64,000 nt of DNA. Origin: JALNZF01 sp049793155. GTDB taxonomy: Bacteria > Nitrospirota > UBA9217. The stretch covers positions 40,394 to 104,393 of the forward strand of contig JBARBN010000009.1 in the NCBI GenBank assembly GCA_049793155.1, in the 5' to 3' direction. Below, piece by piece: positions 25,072-33,804 of the stretch; position 1 is the stretch's first letter, and each line of letters starts with the position of its first letter. Both the position numbers and the translations under genes were made by a program. A model generated the notes under the pieces. The model was not told where the DNA came from. It saw nothing but the letters and a program-made list of their open reading frames with translations, and searched no databases.

Positions 25072-26139
25072 ATGGTAGAAAGCCCACTCACAATCCCCAA
25101 CGAATGGCGTGGAATTGCCCAGGAGATCCTTTTGCACGGTGGGCCGGCGCTTGCCATCGGCACCCAGGGTTCGGGAAAAACCACTTTTTGCCTCTATCTC
25201 GCCGGTCTCTTCTGCCGGTCAGGTAAAAAGGTCGTTTGGATCGATGCGGACCCGGGTCAGCCCTTCATTGGTCCGCCATCAGTAATATCGCTCACCGCGT
25301 ATACAGCGGCCGCCGACCTCTTGAGTCGAAAGAACCCCATGATCATGAGCTTTATCGGCAACACATCGCCCGTCGGCCGTTTGCTTGAGATGATATCGGG
25401 TCTTCAAAAGCTTTTTTCGCTGGCCCAGTCGCTCGATCCCGGCCTTGTTCTTATTAATACTTGCGGACTCGTGAATGGCGGCGCTGCACGGGAGCTTAAA
25501 TGCCATGAGATCGACATGCTTTCGCCCCGCTACGTGATCGCCCTTGAGAAAGGGAACGAGGTAGAGCATTTGCTCGCCCCGCATTCACACCGGGCCGGCT
25601 TGCTCATTCATCGGCTCCCCATATCACCGGATGCAAAGGCCTCAACCAGAGAGGCCCGTCGGGCAGCTCGCGAACAGCGCTTTAAGGAGTATTTCCGGGG
25701 CGCGGATTTTCAGGAGATCTCACTCCACGATGTCGGAGTCCTTGGTCCTGGCCTTGGCACGGGCGAGCGGCTGGGATTCCGGGATATCAACCGGCTTTCG
25801 AAGATTTTCCAGGCGATCGTAATACACGCTGAGTTGGCTGCTGACCGGCTCTTCCTCATTATTGAGGGCGAGTATTTGGAGGAGGAACTCTACACGGCAA
25901 AGGAACAGTATAATGTCAGGGAGGTCATGGCTGTTAAACGCTCGGAGCTGGACCATCTGCTCGTGGGGCTGAATGACGACCGCAACCTTTGCCACGGCCT
26001 CGGGATCCTTCGCTCCATCGATCTGAAGGAACTGTCCATACGGGTTATTACCCCGCTCCGGGATATTTCCGGGGTACGACATATCTCGCTCGGGTCGATC
26101 CGGGTCAGCCCTGCCGGAGGAGAACTGGGGCCCGTGTAA
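25072..26139 (+). CDS. Clp1/Grc3-type P-loop polynucleotide kinase-like protein
   Basis: The protein has 355 residues. An N-terminal P-loop domain carries Walker A IGTQGSGKTTF (about 28-38). WIDADPGQPFIGPP is the hallmark of Clp1/Grc3/Nol9 kinases, and VLINTCGLVNGG forms the substrate-side strand. A C-terminal beta domain follows. Eukaryotic and archaeal relatives phosphorylate 5'-OH RNA or DNA ends. The bacterial role is little known, and this may be an RNA-end repair kinase. It sits between rsmG and parA with a parS site on each side. The ATG at 25072 lies in TATAATG, a likely coincidence. Confidence 0.82.
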   Translation: MVESPLTIPNEWRGIAQEILLHGGPALAIGTQGSGKTTFCLYLAGLFCRSGKKVVWIDADPGQPFIGPPSVISLTAYTAAADLLSRKNPMIMSFIGNTSPVGRLLEMISGLQKLFSLAQSLDPGLVLINTCGLVNGGAARELKCHEIDMLSPRYVIALEKGNEVEHLLAPHSHRAGLLIHRLPISPDAKASTREARRAAREQRFKEYFRGADFQEISLHDVGVLGPGLGTGERLGFRDINRLSKIFQAIVIHAELAADRLFLIIEGEYLEEELYTAKEQYNVREVMAVKRSELDHLLVGLNDDRNLCHGLGILRSIDLKELSIRVITPLRDISGVRHISLGSIRVSPAGGELGPV

Positions 26140-26463
26140 TTGTTCCATCCGCTGCAGAAAAACGCTGAATCGCGCTCATACCAGTGAAGATTCTCCGTTA
26201 TCAGACTGGATGAAAGAGACTTCAGAACAGGGAATTGAACAAGGTTCCACGTGGAACATTCAAATACAGCTCCGTTCACCGCAATTTTGTCTTATAGAGC
26301 ATACGAAAACCGGTGAGCTTTAAACGAGATTCGCCGGTCTATCCGAATTGAATTTATTTCCCGGTGTTCCCTGTCGCAACCGCGGAAAAATAAAGTTTTT
26401 TTCTTCCTTTTATCATCATGCTATGGTACATTAACCAGGTTTTGGACCGGAGGGTGTCGAGGC
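26140..26463. other. Gap upstream of parA
   Basis: No gene is seen. It holds parS site 2 (26243-26258) and an extended -10-like TGCTATGGT (26419-26427), which would start transcription about 30 nt before parA. Confidence 0.55.
26243..26258. promoter_or_regulatory. parS: parS centromere site 2
   Basis: GGTTCCACGTGGAACA differs from the palindrome at 24914 only at the first base. It lies 205 bp before parA and 1.3 kb from site 1. Confidence 0.88.
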
Positions 26464-27240
26464 ATGGGCAGGGTCATAGCAATTGCCAATCAGAAAGGCG
26501 GCGTGGGTAAGACCACGACAACGGTGAACGTCGCTGCATCGCTCGCGGCTGCGGAAAAGAAGGTACTGCTCATAGATTCAGACCCCCAGGGCAACTCCTC
26601 GAGCGGCATGGGCATCAACCGGAACGAGATCATCGGCAGCACCTATGACTTGTTTACAGGCAAAAAAACGCTGCAGGAAATAAAAAAATCAACGCATTTT
26701 CCCTGGCTTGACGTTGTCCCCGCAAAGATTGACCTGGTGGGCGTAGAAATAGAGCTTATTCAAATGATCGCCCGCGAGCGGGTGCTGAAGAAGGCGATTG
26801 CAAACTTCCGGAACGATTATGACTATATCCTCATCGACTGCCCGCCGTCGCTCGGCCTGCTTACGGTCAATGCGCTGACCGCGGCTGACGGGGTGCTGAT
26901 CCCGGTTCAGTGTGAATACTATGCCCTTGAGGGGCTGACATCGCTCATGAACACCATCACACTCATAAAACAGGACCTGAACCCCGACCTCGCCATCGAA
27001 GGTGTACTTCTCACCATGTTCGATAGCAGGAACAACCTTGCTTCTCAGGTGGCTCAGGAAGTGCGCACCTATTATGGAAAAAAGGTCTACACTACTGTCA
27101 TCCACAGGAATGTCGCCCTTTCCGAGGCACCGAGCCACGGCAAGCCGGTGCTTCTGTACGATATCCGGTCCCGGGGCGCGCAAAGCTACCTGGAACTTGC
27201 CAAGGAGGTCATCAATAATGCAAAAGCAGGCGCTCGGTAA
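26464..27240 (+). CDS. parA: Chromosome-partitioning ATPase ParA (Soj)
   Basis: The 258-residue protein has the deviant Walker A KGGVGKTTTT (residues about 10-19) and the switch DSDPQGN. Walker B YDYILIDCPPS follows. Length and lack of an N-terminal DNA-binding extension fit chromosomal ParA. It binds DNA as an ATP dimer and moves the ParB-parS complex. GGAGGGTGTCGAGGC precedes the ATG. parB overlaps its end by 23 nt. Confidence 0.95.
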   Translation: MGRVIAIANQKGGVGKTTTTVNVAASLAAAEKKVLLIDSDPQGNSSSGMGINRNEIIGSTYDLFTGKKTLQEIKKSTHFPWLDVVPAKIDLVGVEIELIQMIARERVLKKAIANFRNDYDYILIDCPPSLGLLTVNALTAADGVLIPVQCEYYALEGLTSLMNTITLIKQDLNPDLAIEGVLLTMFDSRNNLASQVAQEVRTYYGKKVYTTVIHRNVALSEAPSHGKPVLLYDIRSRGAQSYLELAKEVINNAKAGAR

Positions 27241-28063
27241 AGGACTCGGCGCGCTTATTCCGGACTTGTCCTCGCTTGATGACGGGGAGCGAAAGGCACT
27301 CGGCATCCATGAGATCGAAGTGGACAAGATCGTGCCGAACGAGTACCAGCCGAGAAAAACGTTTCAAAACGAGAGTTTGAAAGAGCTTGCCGCCTCGATA
27401 AAAGAGCACGGGGTGATCCAACCCGTCATTGTCCACCGGATCGGAACGAATTACGGACTCGTTGCCGGTGAGCGCAGGTGGCGTGCGGCACGGCTGGCCG
27501 GGCTCAAGACCATCCCGGCGCTCGTAAAAGAGGCGACCAAGCGCGAACTCATCGAGCAGGCCCTCATAGAAAACATCCAGCGCGAAGACCTGAACCCGCT
27601 CGAGGCTGCCGAGGCATACAAGCGGCTCCAGGACGAGTTCAAACTCACGCAGGAAGACCTCGCCAAGCGCGTGGGAAAAGAGCGATCAACGATTACAAAC
27701 TATCTCCGGATCCTTGGACTTCCTAAAGAACTAAAGCTGGGCCTTGCAAATGGCGCGCTTAGCATGGGCCATGCCAAGGCACTTCTCTCGCTCGAACGTG
27801 TGCGCGACCAGATCCAGACAGCCGCAGCGATCGTGAAGAAGGGTCTCTCGGTACGCGAGGCCGAAGCGCTCGCCAATCGACTCAAGAAACCCGCGAAGGA
27901 AAAAAAGACGCGGCAAAACCACGAGCTCAAAGCCCTGGAAGAGAAGCTTAAGAAGGCGCTCGGCACCAAGGTGAGCATCGCAGCGAAGGCCAAAGGCGGA
28001 AGGATCGTTATCGAGTATTATACAGCGGAAGATCTGGACAGGATCCTGGAGAAGATCGGGTGA
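27218..28063 (+). CDS. parB: Chromosome-partitioning CTPase ParB (Spo0J)
   Basis: The protein has 281 residues. A short basic N-terminus (QKQALGKGLGALIP) is the ParA-stimulating region. The ParB/Srx CTP-binding domain carries GERRWRAA and ENIQRED. A helix-turn-helix (LTQEDLAKRVGKERSTITNY) recognises parS, followed by a C-terminal dimer domain. ATG 27218 is set by AAGGAGG nine bases upstream and by homology; it lies inside parA, giving translational coupling. Two parS sites lie upstream. Confidence 0.95.
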   Translation: MQKQALGKGLGALIPDLSSLDDGERKALGIHEIEVDKIVPNEYQPRKTFQNESLKELAASIKEHGVIQPVIVHRIGTNYGLVAGERRWRAARLAGLKTIPALVKEATKRELIEQALIENIQREDLNPLEAAEAYKRLQDEFKLTQEDLAKRVGKERSTITNYLRILGLPKELKLGLANGALSMGHAKALLSLERVRDQIQTAAAIVKKGLSVREAEALANRLKKPAKEKKTRQNHELKALEEKLKKALGTKVSIAAKAKGGRIVIEYYTAEDLDRILEKIG

Positions 28064-28102
28064 GAAACACGACGGAATCACCAGGCACCAAGTCTGATGA
28101 GT

Positions 28103-28177
28103 GCAAAATGCAAAATTAAGGGACATAATCATGGCCTAAGGCCATACCGCAATCTTGCAATTTGCATTTTGAAATTT
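28103..28177. repeat. Inverted-repeat element, class B
   Basis: Left arm GCAAAATGCAAAATT (28103-28117) faces TTGCAATTTGCATTTTG (28155-28171). The centre holds a palindrome, ATGGCC-TAA-GGCCAT. It is immediately followed by a class A arm. Confidence 0.6.
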
Positions 28178-28196
28178 GACTTGTCTTTCTTCATCT

Positions 28197-28222
28197 TTCT
28201 TTGTGTCTTAGTGTCTTCGTGG
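28197..28222. repeat. Single arm of inverted-repeat element, class A (CACAGAG type)
   Basis: TTTGTGTCTTAGTGTCTTCGTGGT matches the right arm of the complete element at 60428-60565. No left arm is found, so this is a remnant or a class A/B composite just upstream of the bactofilin gene. Confidence 0.5.
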
Positions 28223-28257
28223 TAAAGTAGATAACGAATTTTAAAGGAGGCCCCACC

Positions 28258-28647
28258 ATGTTGAAGAGAGGTTCAGGCACACCGGAGCAGTCCGAGATAA
28301 CGGCATTTCTCGGGAAGGGCACGGAATTCAAGGGGGTGCTCAGTTTCGAGGGTACCATTCGTGTTGACGGAAAGGTTGAGGGAGAGGTCATTTCCAAGGA
28401 CACGCTCATCGCCAGTGACGGCGCATTTCTTCAAGGCGAGATCTCCGTGGGCACGATCATAGTGAGCGGCAGGATCGTCGGCAATATCAATGCAAGCCAG
28501 AAGGTGCACCTCCTCGCCCCGGCCAGTATTCAAGGCAACATCAAGACACCCAAGCTCATCATTGAGGAGGGCGTCACATTCGACGGCAAATGCGAGATGG
28601 CCGGTGAGAAAAAGACCGCCGAGCAGAAGGTCGTGTCGCTGAAGTAA
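28258..28647 (+). CDS. Bactofilin family cytoskeletal protein
   Basis: The 129-residue polymer-forming beta-helix protein has hydrophobic turns at regular spacing (FKGVLSFEGTIRVDGKVEGEVIS, then LQGEISVGTIIVSGRIVGNI). The short unstructured ends are characteristic. Bactofilins form nucleotide-independent filaments used in cell shape, stalks or ParABS anchoring. The position right after parAB fits the last role, as known for myxobacterial BacNOP with ParABC. AAAGGAGGCCCCACC precedes the ATG. Confidence 0.92.
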   Translation: MLKRGSGTPEQSEITAFLGKGTEFKGVLSFEGTIRVDGKVEGEVISKDTLIASDGAFLQGEISVGTIIVSGRIVGNINASQKVHLLAPASIQGNIKTPKLIIEEGVTFDGKCEMAGEKKTAEQKVVSLK

Positions 28648-28746
28648 CTGGTCAATCGCACGCGCAATCATGAGACGGTGCGGAATATCTTGACTATCGT
28701 TACTTTTCATGTTAATGTTACGAAGGTAAGAAAAGAGGATGTTTAC

Positions 28747-28995
28747 ATGAAAAGCACCGTATCTACAAGAGGTCAGGTTTCAATTCCCGCGGAACTCAGA
28801 AAAAAATTCAATATCGAATCGGAGACGCAGCTGGAGTGGATCGTAGAAGGCAATGCCATCAAGATCATCCCGCTCCCGAAAGACCCGATCAAGGCCTTCC
28901 GGGGGGCGGGGCTTGGACGGTATTCCTCTGAAAAGCTCATAAAGGACCGGAAAAAAGAACGCCTGGAGGAAGACGACCGTGACCGGAAAACCTGA
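28747..28995 (+). CDS. vapB: VapB-type antitoxin, AbrB/SpoVT swapped-hairpin
   Basis: The 82 residues start with the AbrB fold (STVSTRGQVSIPAELRKKF, then EWIVEGNAIKIIPL), which binds DNA and autoregulates. The acidic/basic C-terminal tail should bind and block the toxin. ATG 28747 is chosen because the domain begins there. It overlaps the toxin gene by 17 nt. Confidence 0.88.
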   Translation: MKSTVSTRGQVSIPAELRKKFNIESETQLEWIVEGNAIKIIPLPKDPIKAFRGAGLGRYSSEKLIKDRKKERLEEDDRDRKT

Positions 28996-29404
28996 GGCCT
29001 TTGTTTTAGACACTTCCGCGATACTTACTCTCTGGAACGAGGAGGACGGCGCTTCCGTTGTAGAAAAGATACTCCGCGACAATCCGCATCATCGAAGAAT
29101 CTATATCTCATTTATGACCTTCATGGAATGCCGGTACCGTTTATGGAAAGACCATGGCCGGGATGCGGCGGATGAACTATTCCGGACCCTCAGTCTTCTT
29201 CCCGCAACCCGTGTTGATGTCGACGACACGCTTATCATGATTGCATCAGAACTCAAAGCGCAGCATAGGATTTCCGTGGCGGACAGCTGGATCATTGCCA
29301 CGGCAATTACGCGCAATGCGACGCTCGTGCACAAAGACCCCGAATTCGACGCCCTGTCAGACAAGGTGAACATGAAAACACTGACATATAAGAAGGCAAA
29401 ATGA
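28979..29404 (+). CDS. vapC: VapC-type PIN-domain ribonuclease toxin
   Basis: The 141-residue PIN domain has acidic active-site residues in VLDTSAIL, FMECRYRL, VADSWIIATA and HKDPEFD. All are retained, so it is probably active and cuts RNA. GTG start 28979 lies inside vapB, typical of coupled toxin-antitoxin pairs. The pair is inserted between bactofilin and purL, an accessory insertion into a housekeeping stretch. Confidence 0.9.
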   Translation: MTGKPEAFVLDTSAILTLWNEEDGASVVEKILRDNPHHRRIYISFMTFMECRYRLWKDHGRDAADELFRTLSLLPATRVDVDDTLIMIASELKAQHRISVADSWIIATAITRNATLVHKDPEFDALSDKVNMKTLTYKKAK

Positions 29405-29480
29405 GCTTCTGCTAAAATCCCGCTTTGACACTGTCCTTTGCCAGCGGTGACTGTACGGGGTGGAATGCCATCAAGGTCTG

Positions 29481-29539
29481 CCCAATAATTTTATTGGGGA
29501 TATCAGTTCGCTATTCCGTTCCCCTGATATCGGGTTTTT
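29481..29539 (+). terminator. Double hairpin before purL (terminator or attenuator)
   Basis: CCCAATAA/TTATTGGG (29481-29498) is followed at once by GATATCAG (29499-29506) with CTGATATC (29524-29531), then GGGTTTTT. It may end the vapBC transcript or attenuate purL. Confidence 0.5.
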
Positions 29540-29620
29540 CGGACTTACCGGGGTGGGTCTTTTCAGATAATAACTGGCTACAAGGATCGGTACTCAAGGA
29601 GAACAAAGGAACTTCATACT

Positions 29621-32600
29621 ATGATCCTCTTTCATCTCTACCGCACGCCGGCTCTCTCCAGTTACCAGACCGCCGACCTGCTCACCACTGCAAAAAAACA
29701 AGTCTTTCCGGCGATCCGGGAGATCAAGACCGAGTTTTGTTTCAACATCGCAGCCACAGAGCCATTGTCAGCTGATGAGATGCACCTGCTGCGCTGGCTC
29801 CTGGCCGAGACCTTCGAACCAGACAAGTTTTCTGACAAGACTTTTTTTTCTCCGAACTCCGCACTCCAAACGCTGAACTTGATCCTCGAAGTCGGCCCCC
29901 GCATGAACTTCACCACTGCCTGGTCCACGAACGCCGTCTCGGTCTGCCATGCCTGCGGCCTCAGAAAGATCTCGAGGATCGAGCGCTCCCGGCGCTATAT
30001 GCTCCAATTTGATGATGCCTCAGTGATGAGCATTGAGCAAAAAAAAGACTTTCTTTCCCTTGTCCACGACCGCATGACAGAGAGCCCGTATCCCAAACCG
30101 CTCAAAACATTCGAGACCGGCATTAAGCCGGAACCGGTACACATAATCCCGCTCATGGAACAGGGGAGGGCGGCGCTCGAAAAGATCAACCGCGAGATGG
30201 GGTTGGGGCTCGATGACTGGGACCTTGACTACTACACCGGTCTTTTTGTAAGGGACATCCGGCGTGATCCCACGAACGTGGAGTGCTTCGACCTGTCTCA
30301 ATCCAACAGCGAGCACTCGCGCCACTGGTTTTTCCGCGGCAAGCTCATCGTCGATGGGAAGGAAATTCCCGGGAACCTGATGAAGATCGTGAAGGCCACG
30401 TATGACGCGAACCCGAATAATAGCGTTATAGCCTTCAGCGACAATTCGAGTGCCATCGCCGGCCACGAAATCGCCACCATTATCCCCGAGACGGTCGGAA
30501 AACCTTCAGCATTTCGCGCATCGCTGCGTAAATACCATATCATTTTCACGGCCGAGACCCACAACTTTCCGTCCGGTGTGGCGCCATTTCCCGGCGCCGA
30601 GACCGGTACGGGTGGCCGCATCCGCGACGTGCAGGCAACGGGCACGGGCGGTCTCGTGGTCGCGGGCACGGCCGCCTATTGCGTGGGCAACCTCCGCATA
30701 CCCGGCTACGAGCTTCCCTGGGAAGACAAGGGATATTCCTATCCGACCAATCTCGCATCACCGCTCCGGATCGAGGTCGAGGCAAGCAACGGCGCGTCGG
30801 ACTACGGCAACAAGTTTGGAGAGCCTGTGATCCAGGGTTTCACCCGCGCCTTCGGCCTTCGCCTGCCTGACGGCGAACGCAGGGAATGGCTTAAACCGAT
30901 AATGTTCAGCGCCGGCGTGGGCCAGATGGATTCCCGCCACACGGTCAAAACAGAACCACGGCCGGGAATGCTTGTGGTCAAGGTCGGGGGCCCTGCCTAC
31001 CGCATCGGCATGGGCGGCGGCGCTGCCTCGTCCATGATCCAGGGAGAGAACATCGCCGAACTCGACTTCAATGCGGTTCAACGTGGGGACGCAGAGATGG
31101 AGCAGAAGATGAACCGCGTGATTCGTGCCTGTGTCGAGCTTGGGGAGAGAAATCCGATCCAGAGCATTCATGACCAGGGCGCGGGAGGCAACTGCAACGT
31201 GGTGAAAGAGATCGTTCACCCCGCGGGCGCGAAGATCGAGATCCGCAGGATCCAGGCGGGCGACAACACGCTCTCGGTCCTCGAGCTATGGGGAGCGGAA
31301 TATCAGGAACAGAACGCGCTTCTTTTGAAACCCGAACACGAGGGACTGTTCCGGTCCCTGTGCGTTCGCGAGAAGGTGCCGATGGCTATCATCGGGACGA
31401 TCACCGGCGACGGATATATCGTTCTGCATGATGAGATCAACGATACCACACCGGAAAAGCTGGAGCTCGCCAGGGTGCTCGGCGACATGCCGCAAAAAAT
31501 ATTCACGCTTGACAGACAGAAACGAATGCTCAAGCCGCTCGAACTTCCGGAAGGCCTGACTATTCGCGCCGCGCTCGATCGTGTGCTCCGTCTGGTCTCT
31601 GTTGGCTCCAAGCGCTTTCTCACGAACAAGGTCGACCGCTCGGTCACCGGTCTTATCGCGCAGCAGCAGTGCACGGGCCCGCTCCAGCTCACCGTGTCCG
31701 ACGTCGCGGTGATCGCCCAGTCCCACTTCGGTCTGACCGGCGCCGCGATCTCCATCGGTGAACAGCCGATCAAGGAATTGCTCGACCCCGCTGCCATGGC
31801 CAGGATGTCCGTGGGCGAAGCGCTCACGAACCTCGTCTGGGCCCGGGTAAGCGGGCTCGGCGATATCCGTTGTTCGGCGAACTGGATGTGGGCGCCGAAG
31901 CTTCCCGGCGAAGGTGCAAGACTGTTCGATGCCGCCGTTGCCATGCGTGACGTGATGATCAGGCTCGGCATGGCGGTGGACGGCGGCAAGGACAGCCTGT
32001 CAATGGCTGCCAAGGTCGCGAATCCCGACGGCTCTCACGAGACGGTGAAATCACCCGGCGCACTCGTGATCTCGACCTACGTAACCTGCCCGGACATTAC
32101 AAGGACCGTGACCCCGGACCTCAAGTCGCCGGGAAAAAGCAAACTTTTGTTCGTCGACCTCGGCTCGGGCAAAAACCGGCTCGGAGGTTCCGCGCTCGCG
32201 CAGGTCTTCGGCCAGGTGGGCGACACGGCGCCGGACCTCGACGACCCCCTGCTGCTGGCACGGGCATTTCATGCGGTTCAGCAATTGGTTTCTGAAAAGC
32301 TGATCCTCGCGGGCCATGACCGTTCTGACGGCGGCTTGATCACCACGCTGCTTGAGATGGCTTTTGCAGGAAACTGCGGCATTGAAGTGGATTTAGGCAG
32401 ACACGGGCAGGAGGACGAGATCTCGCTGTTGTTCTCTGAAGAACTTGGACTCGTGATCGAATATCTCCCGTCGCATGAGGCACAGATAATCTCCGTTCTG
32501 TATAAAGGCGCGTTGCCGTACCGGGTGATCGGCAATACTGTCCTGGAAAAACAAATCGTCATTTCACTTCGAAATCCGGACACCAAGCTCCGAACCGTCT

Positions 32601-33589
32601 TGAACGAAGACATGCGCGTGCTCAGAGACATCTGGGAGGAGACGAGCCACCAGCTTGACCTGCTCCAGAGGAATCCCGAGAACATCCGCGAAGAGCGCAA
32701 GAATATCTACGACCGGAAGGGACCGGCCTTCGAGTTGTCGTTCGTACCGAAACCTACAGCCGCATCGATCATGAATCGCAAGGATAAACCAAAGATCGCG
32801 ATCATCCGTGAAGAGGGGAGTAACGGCGATCGCGAGATGGTCTCGGCCTTCTTTCTTGCCGGCTTCGAACCCTGGGATGTGACCGTTACGGATCTTCTCG
32901 ATGGCCGTATCACGCTTGACCGCTTCAGGGGAGTGGTGTTCGTGGGAGGGTTCAGCTATGCTGATGTGCTCGATTCGGCAAAAGGTTGGGCCGCTTCGCT
33001 CCGCTTCAATAAAAAAGTCTGGGATCAGCTCGAAGCATTTTATCACCGTCCTGACACCTTCAGCCTCGTCGTGTGCAACGGTTGTCAGCTGATGGCGCTG
33101 TTGGGATGGGTGCCCTGGCGCGGAATCGCAGATGAGCTCCAACCGCGTTTCATCCACAATAGGTCGGGCCGGTTCGAGTCCCGCTTCTCAACAATCAAGA
33201 TCCTGAAAAGTCCTTCGATCATGCTGCAGGGGATGGAAAATTCCGTGCTTGGCATCTGGGTGGCCCACGGTGAAGGAATGGCCTACTTCCCCGATGAGAA
33301 GATGTTCAGAGAGTGCGAGTATGGACTCGCCCCTGTTCGCTTTGTGGACGATGAATCAAAAATCACTGAAGCTTACCCATTCAATCCCAACGGCTCCCCC
33401 GCGGGCATTGCCGGCCTCTGCTCCACCGATGGCCGCCACCTTGCGATGATGCCGCACCCCGAACGCTCGGTGCTCACCTGGCAGTGGGGTTGGATGCCTG
33501 AAGACCTTAAAAGATCTCTCAGTTCCGCACCGTGGCTCACGATGTTCCAGAATGCGCGCGAATGGTGCGAGAAGGGGAAAAGGCGCTGA
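29621..33589 (+). CDS. purL: Phosphoribosylformylglycinamidine synthase, single-chain form
   Basis: The 1322-residue enzyme converts FGAR, glutamine and ATP to FGAM in purine synthesis. It is the long form that fuses the PurS-like N-domain, the duplicated synthetase core and a C-terminal class I glutaminase. The catalytic triad is visible as C1155 (VCNGCQLMALLGW) and H1279, E1281 (MPHPERS). The core carries ETHNFPSGVAPFPGAETGTGG. The single-chain form is usual in Gammaproteobacteria and occurs in several other Gram-negative lineages; most other bacteria use separate PurS, PurQ and PurL. Confidence 0.96.
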   Translation: MILFHLYRTPALSSYQTADLLTTAKKQVFPAIREIKTEFCFNIAATEPLSADEMHLLRWLLAETFEPDKFSDKTFFSPNSALQTLNLILEVGPRMNFTTAWSTNAVSVCHACGLRKISRIERSRRYMLQFDDASVMSIEQKKDFLSLVHDRMTESPYPKPLKTFETGIKPEPVHIIPLMEQGRAALEKINREMGLGLDDWDLDYYTGLFVRDIRRDPTNVECFDLSQSNSEHSRHWFFRGKLIVDGKEIPGNLMKIVKATYDANPNNSVIAFSDNSSAIAGHEIATIIPETVGKPSAFRASLRKYHIIFTAETHNFPSGVAPFPGAETGTGGRIRDVQATGTGGLVVAGTAAYCVGNLRIPGYELPWEDKGYSYPTNLASPLRIEVEASNGASDYGNKFGEPVIQGFTRAFGLRLPDGERREWLKPIMFSAGVGQMDSRHTVKTEPRPGMLVVKVGGPAYRIGMGGGAASSMIQGENIAELDFNAVQRGDAEMEQKMNRVIRACVELGERNPIQSIHDQGAGGNCNVVKEIVHPAGAKIEIRRIQAGDNTLSVLELWGAEYQEQNALLLKPEHEGLFRSLCVREKVPMAIIGTITGDGYIVLHDEINDTTPEKLELARVLGDMPQKIFTLDRQKRMLKPLELPEGLTIRAALDRVLRLVSVGSKRFLTNKVDRSVTGLIAQQQCTGPLQLTVSDVAVIAQSHFGLTGAAISIGEQPIKELLDPAAMARMSVGEALTNLVWARVSGLGDIRCSANWMWAPKLPGEGARLFDAAVAMRDVMIRLGMAVDGGKDSLSMAAKVANPDGSHETVKSPGALVISTYVTCPDITRTVTPDLKSPGKSKLLFVDLGSGKNRLGGSALAQVFGQVGDTAPDLDDPLLLARAFHAVQQLVSEKLILAGHDRSDGGLITTLLEMAFAGNCGIEVDLGRHGQEDEISLLFSEELGLVIEYLPSHEAQIISVLYKGALPYRVIGNTVLEKQIVISLRNPDTKLRTVLNEDMRVLRDIWEETSHQLDLLQRNPENIREERKNIYDRKGPAFELSFVPKPTAASIMNRKDKPKIAIIREEGSNGDREMVSAFFLAGFEPWDVTVTDLLDGRITLDRFRGVVFVGGFSYADVLDSAKGWAASLRFNKKVWDQLEAFYHRPDTFSLVVCNGCQLMALLGWVPWRGIADELQPRFIHNRSGRFESRFSTIKILKSPSIMLQGMENSVLGIWVAHGEGMAYFPDEKMFRECEYGLAPVRFVDDESKITEAYPFNPNGSPAGIAGLCSTDGRHLAMMPHPERSVLTWQWGWMPEDLKRSLSSAPWLTMFQNAREWCEKGKRR

Positions 33590-33804
33590 ACGGCACCGTG
33601 TCGACCGTGTCCCCGACCTCTGTCCTTTCCGCATCATTGCTGGAACGCCTTCGGCAGTTCGCATCCATCGGCCATGATGAGAATGCCAGTTATCTTGACA
33701 CCAGGTTGTGTATAAAGTTCGACAAAAGATGCGATGCAGCCTGCTTCGTTCGGGTTCGTGTGTACAATGATGATCAGGAAATAAAGCAATAGAGGACAAA
33801 TGCA

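Noticed and set aside
25068..25073. Perfect TATAAT at the start of the Clp1-like gene.
   Set aside because: It overlaps the ATG itself (TATAATG); transcription would begin inside the gene with no alternative in-frame start, and there is no -35. Judged chance.
33590..33804. Plus-strand frame (33532-33792) overlapping the end of purL.
   Set aside because: It begins in another frame inside purL and has no start signal. The 215-bp gap itself shows no supported gene.
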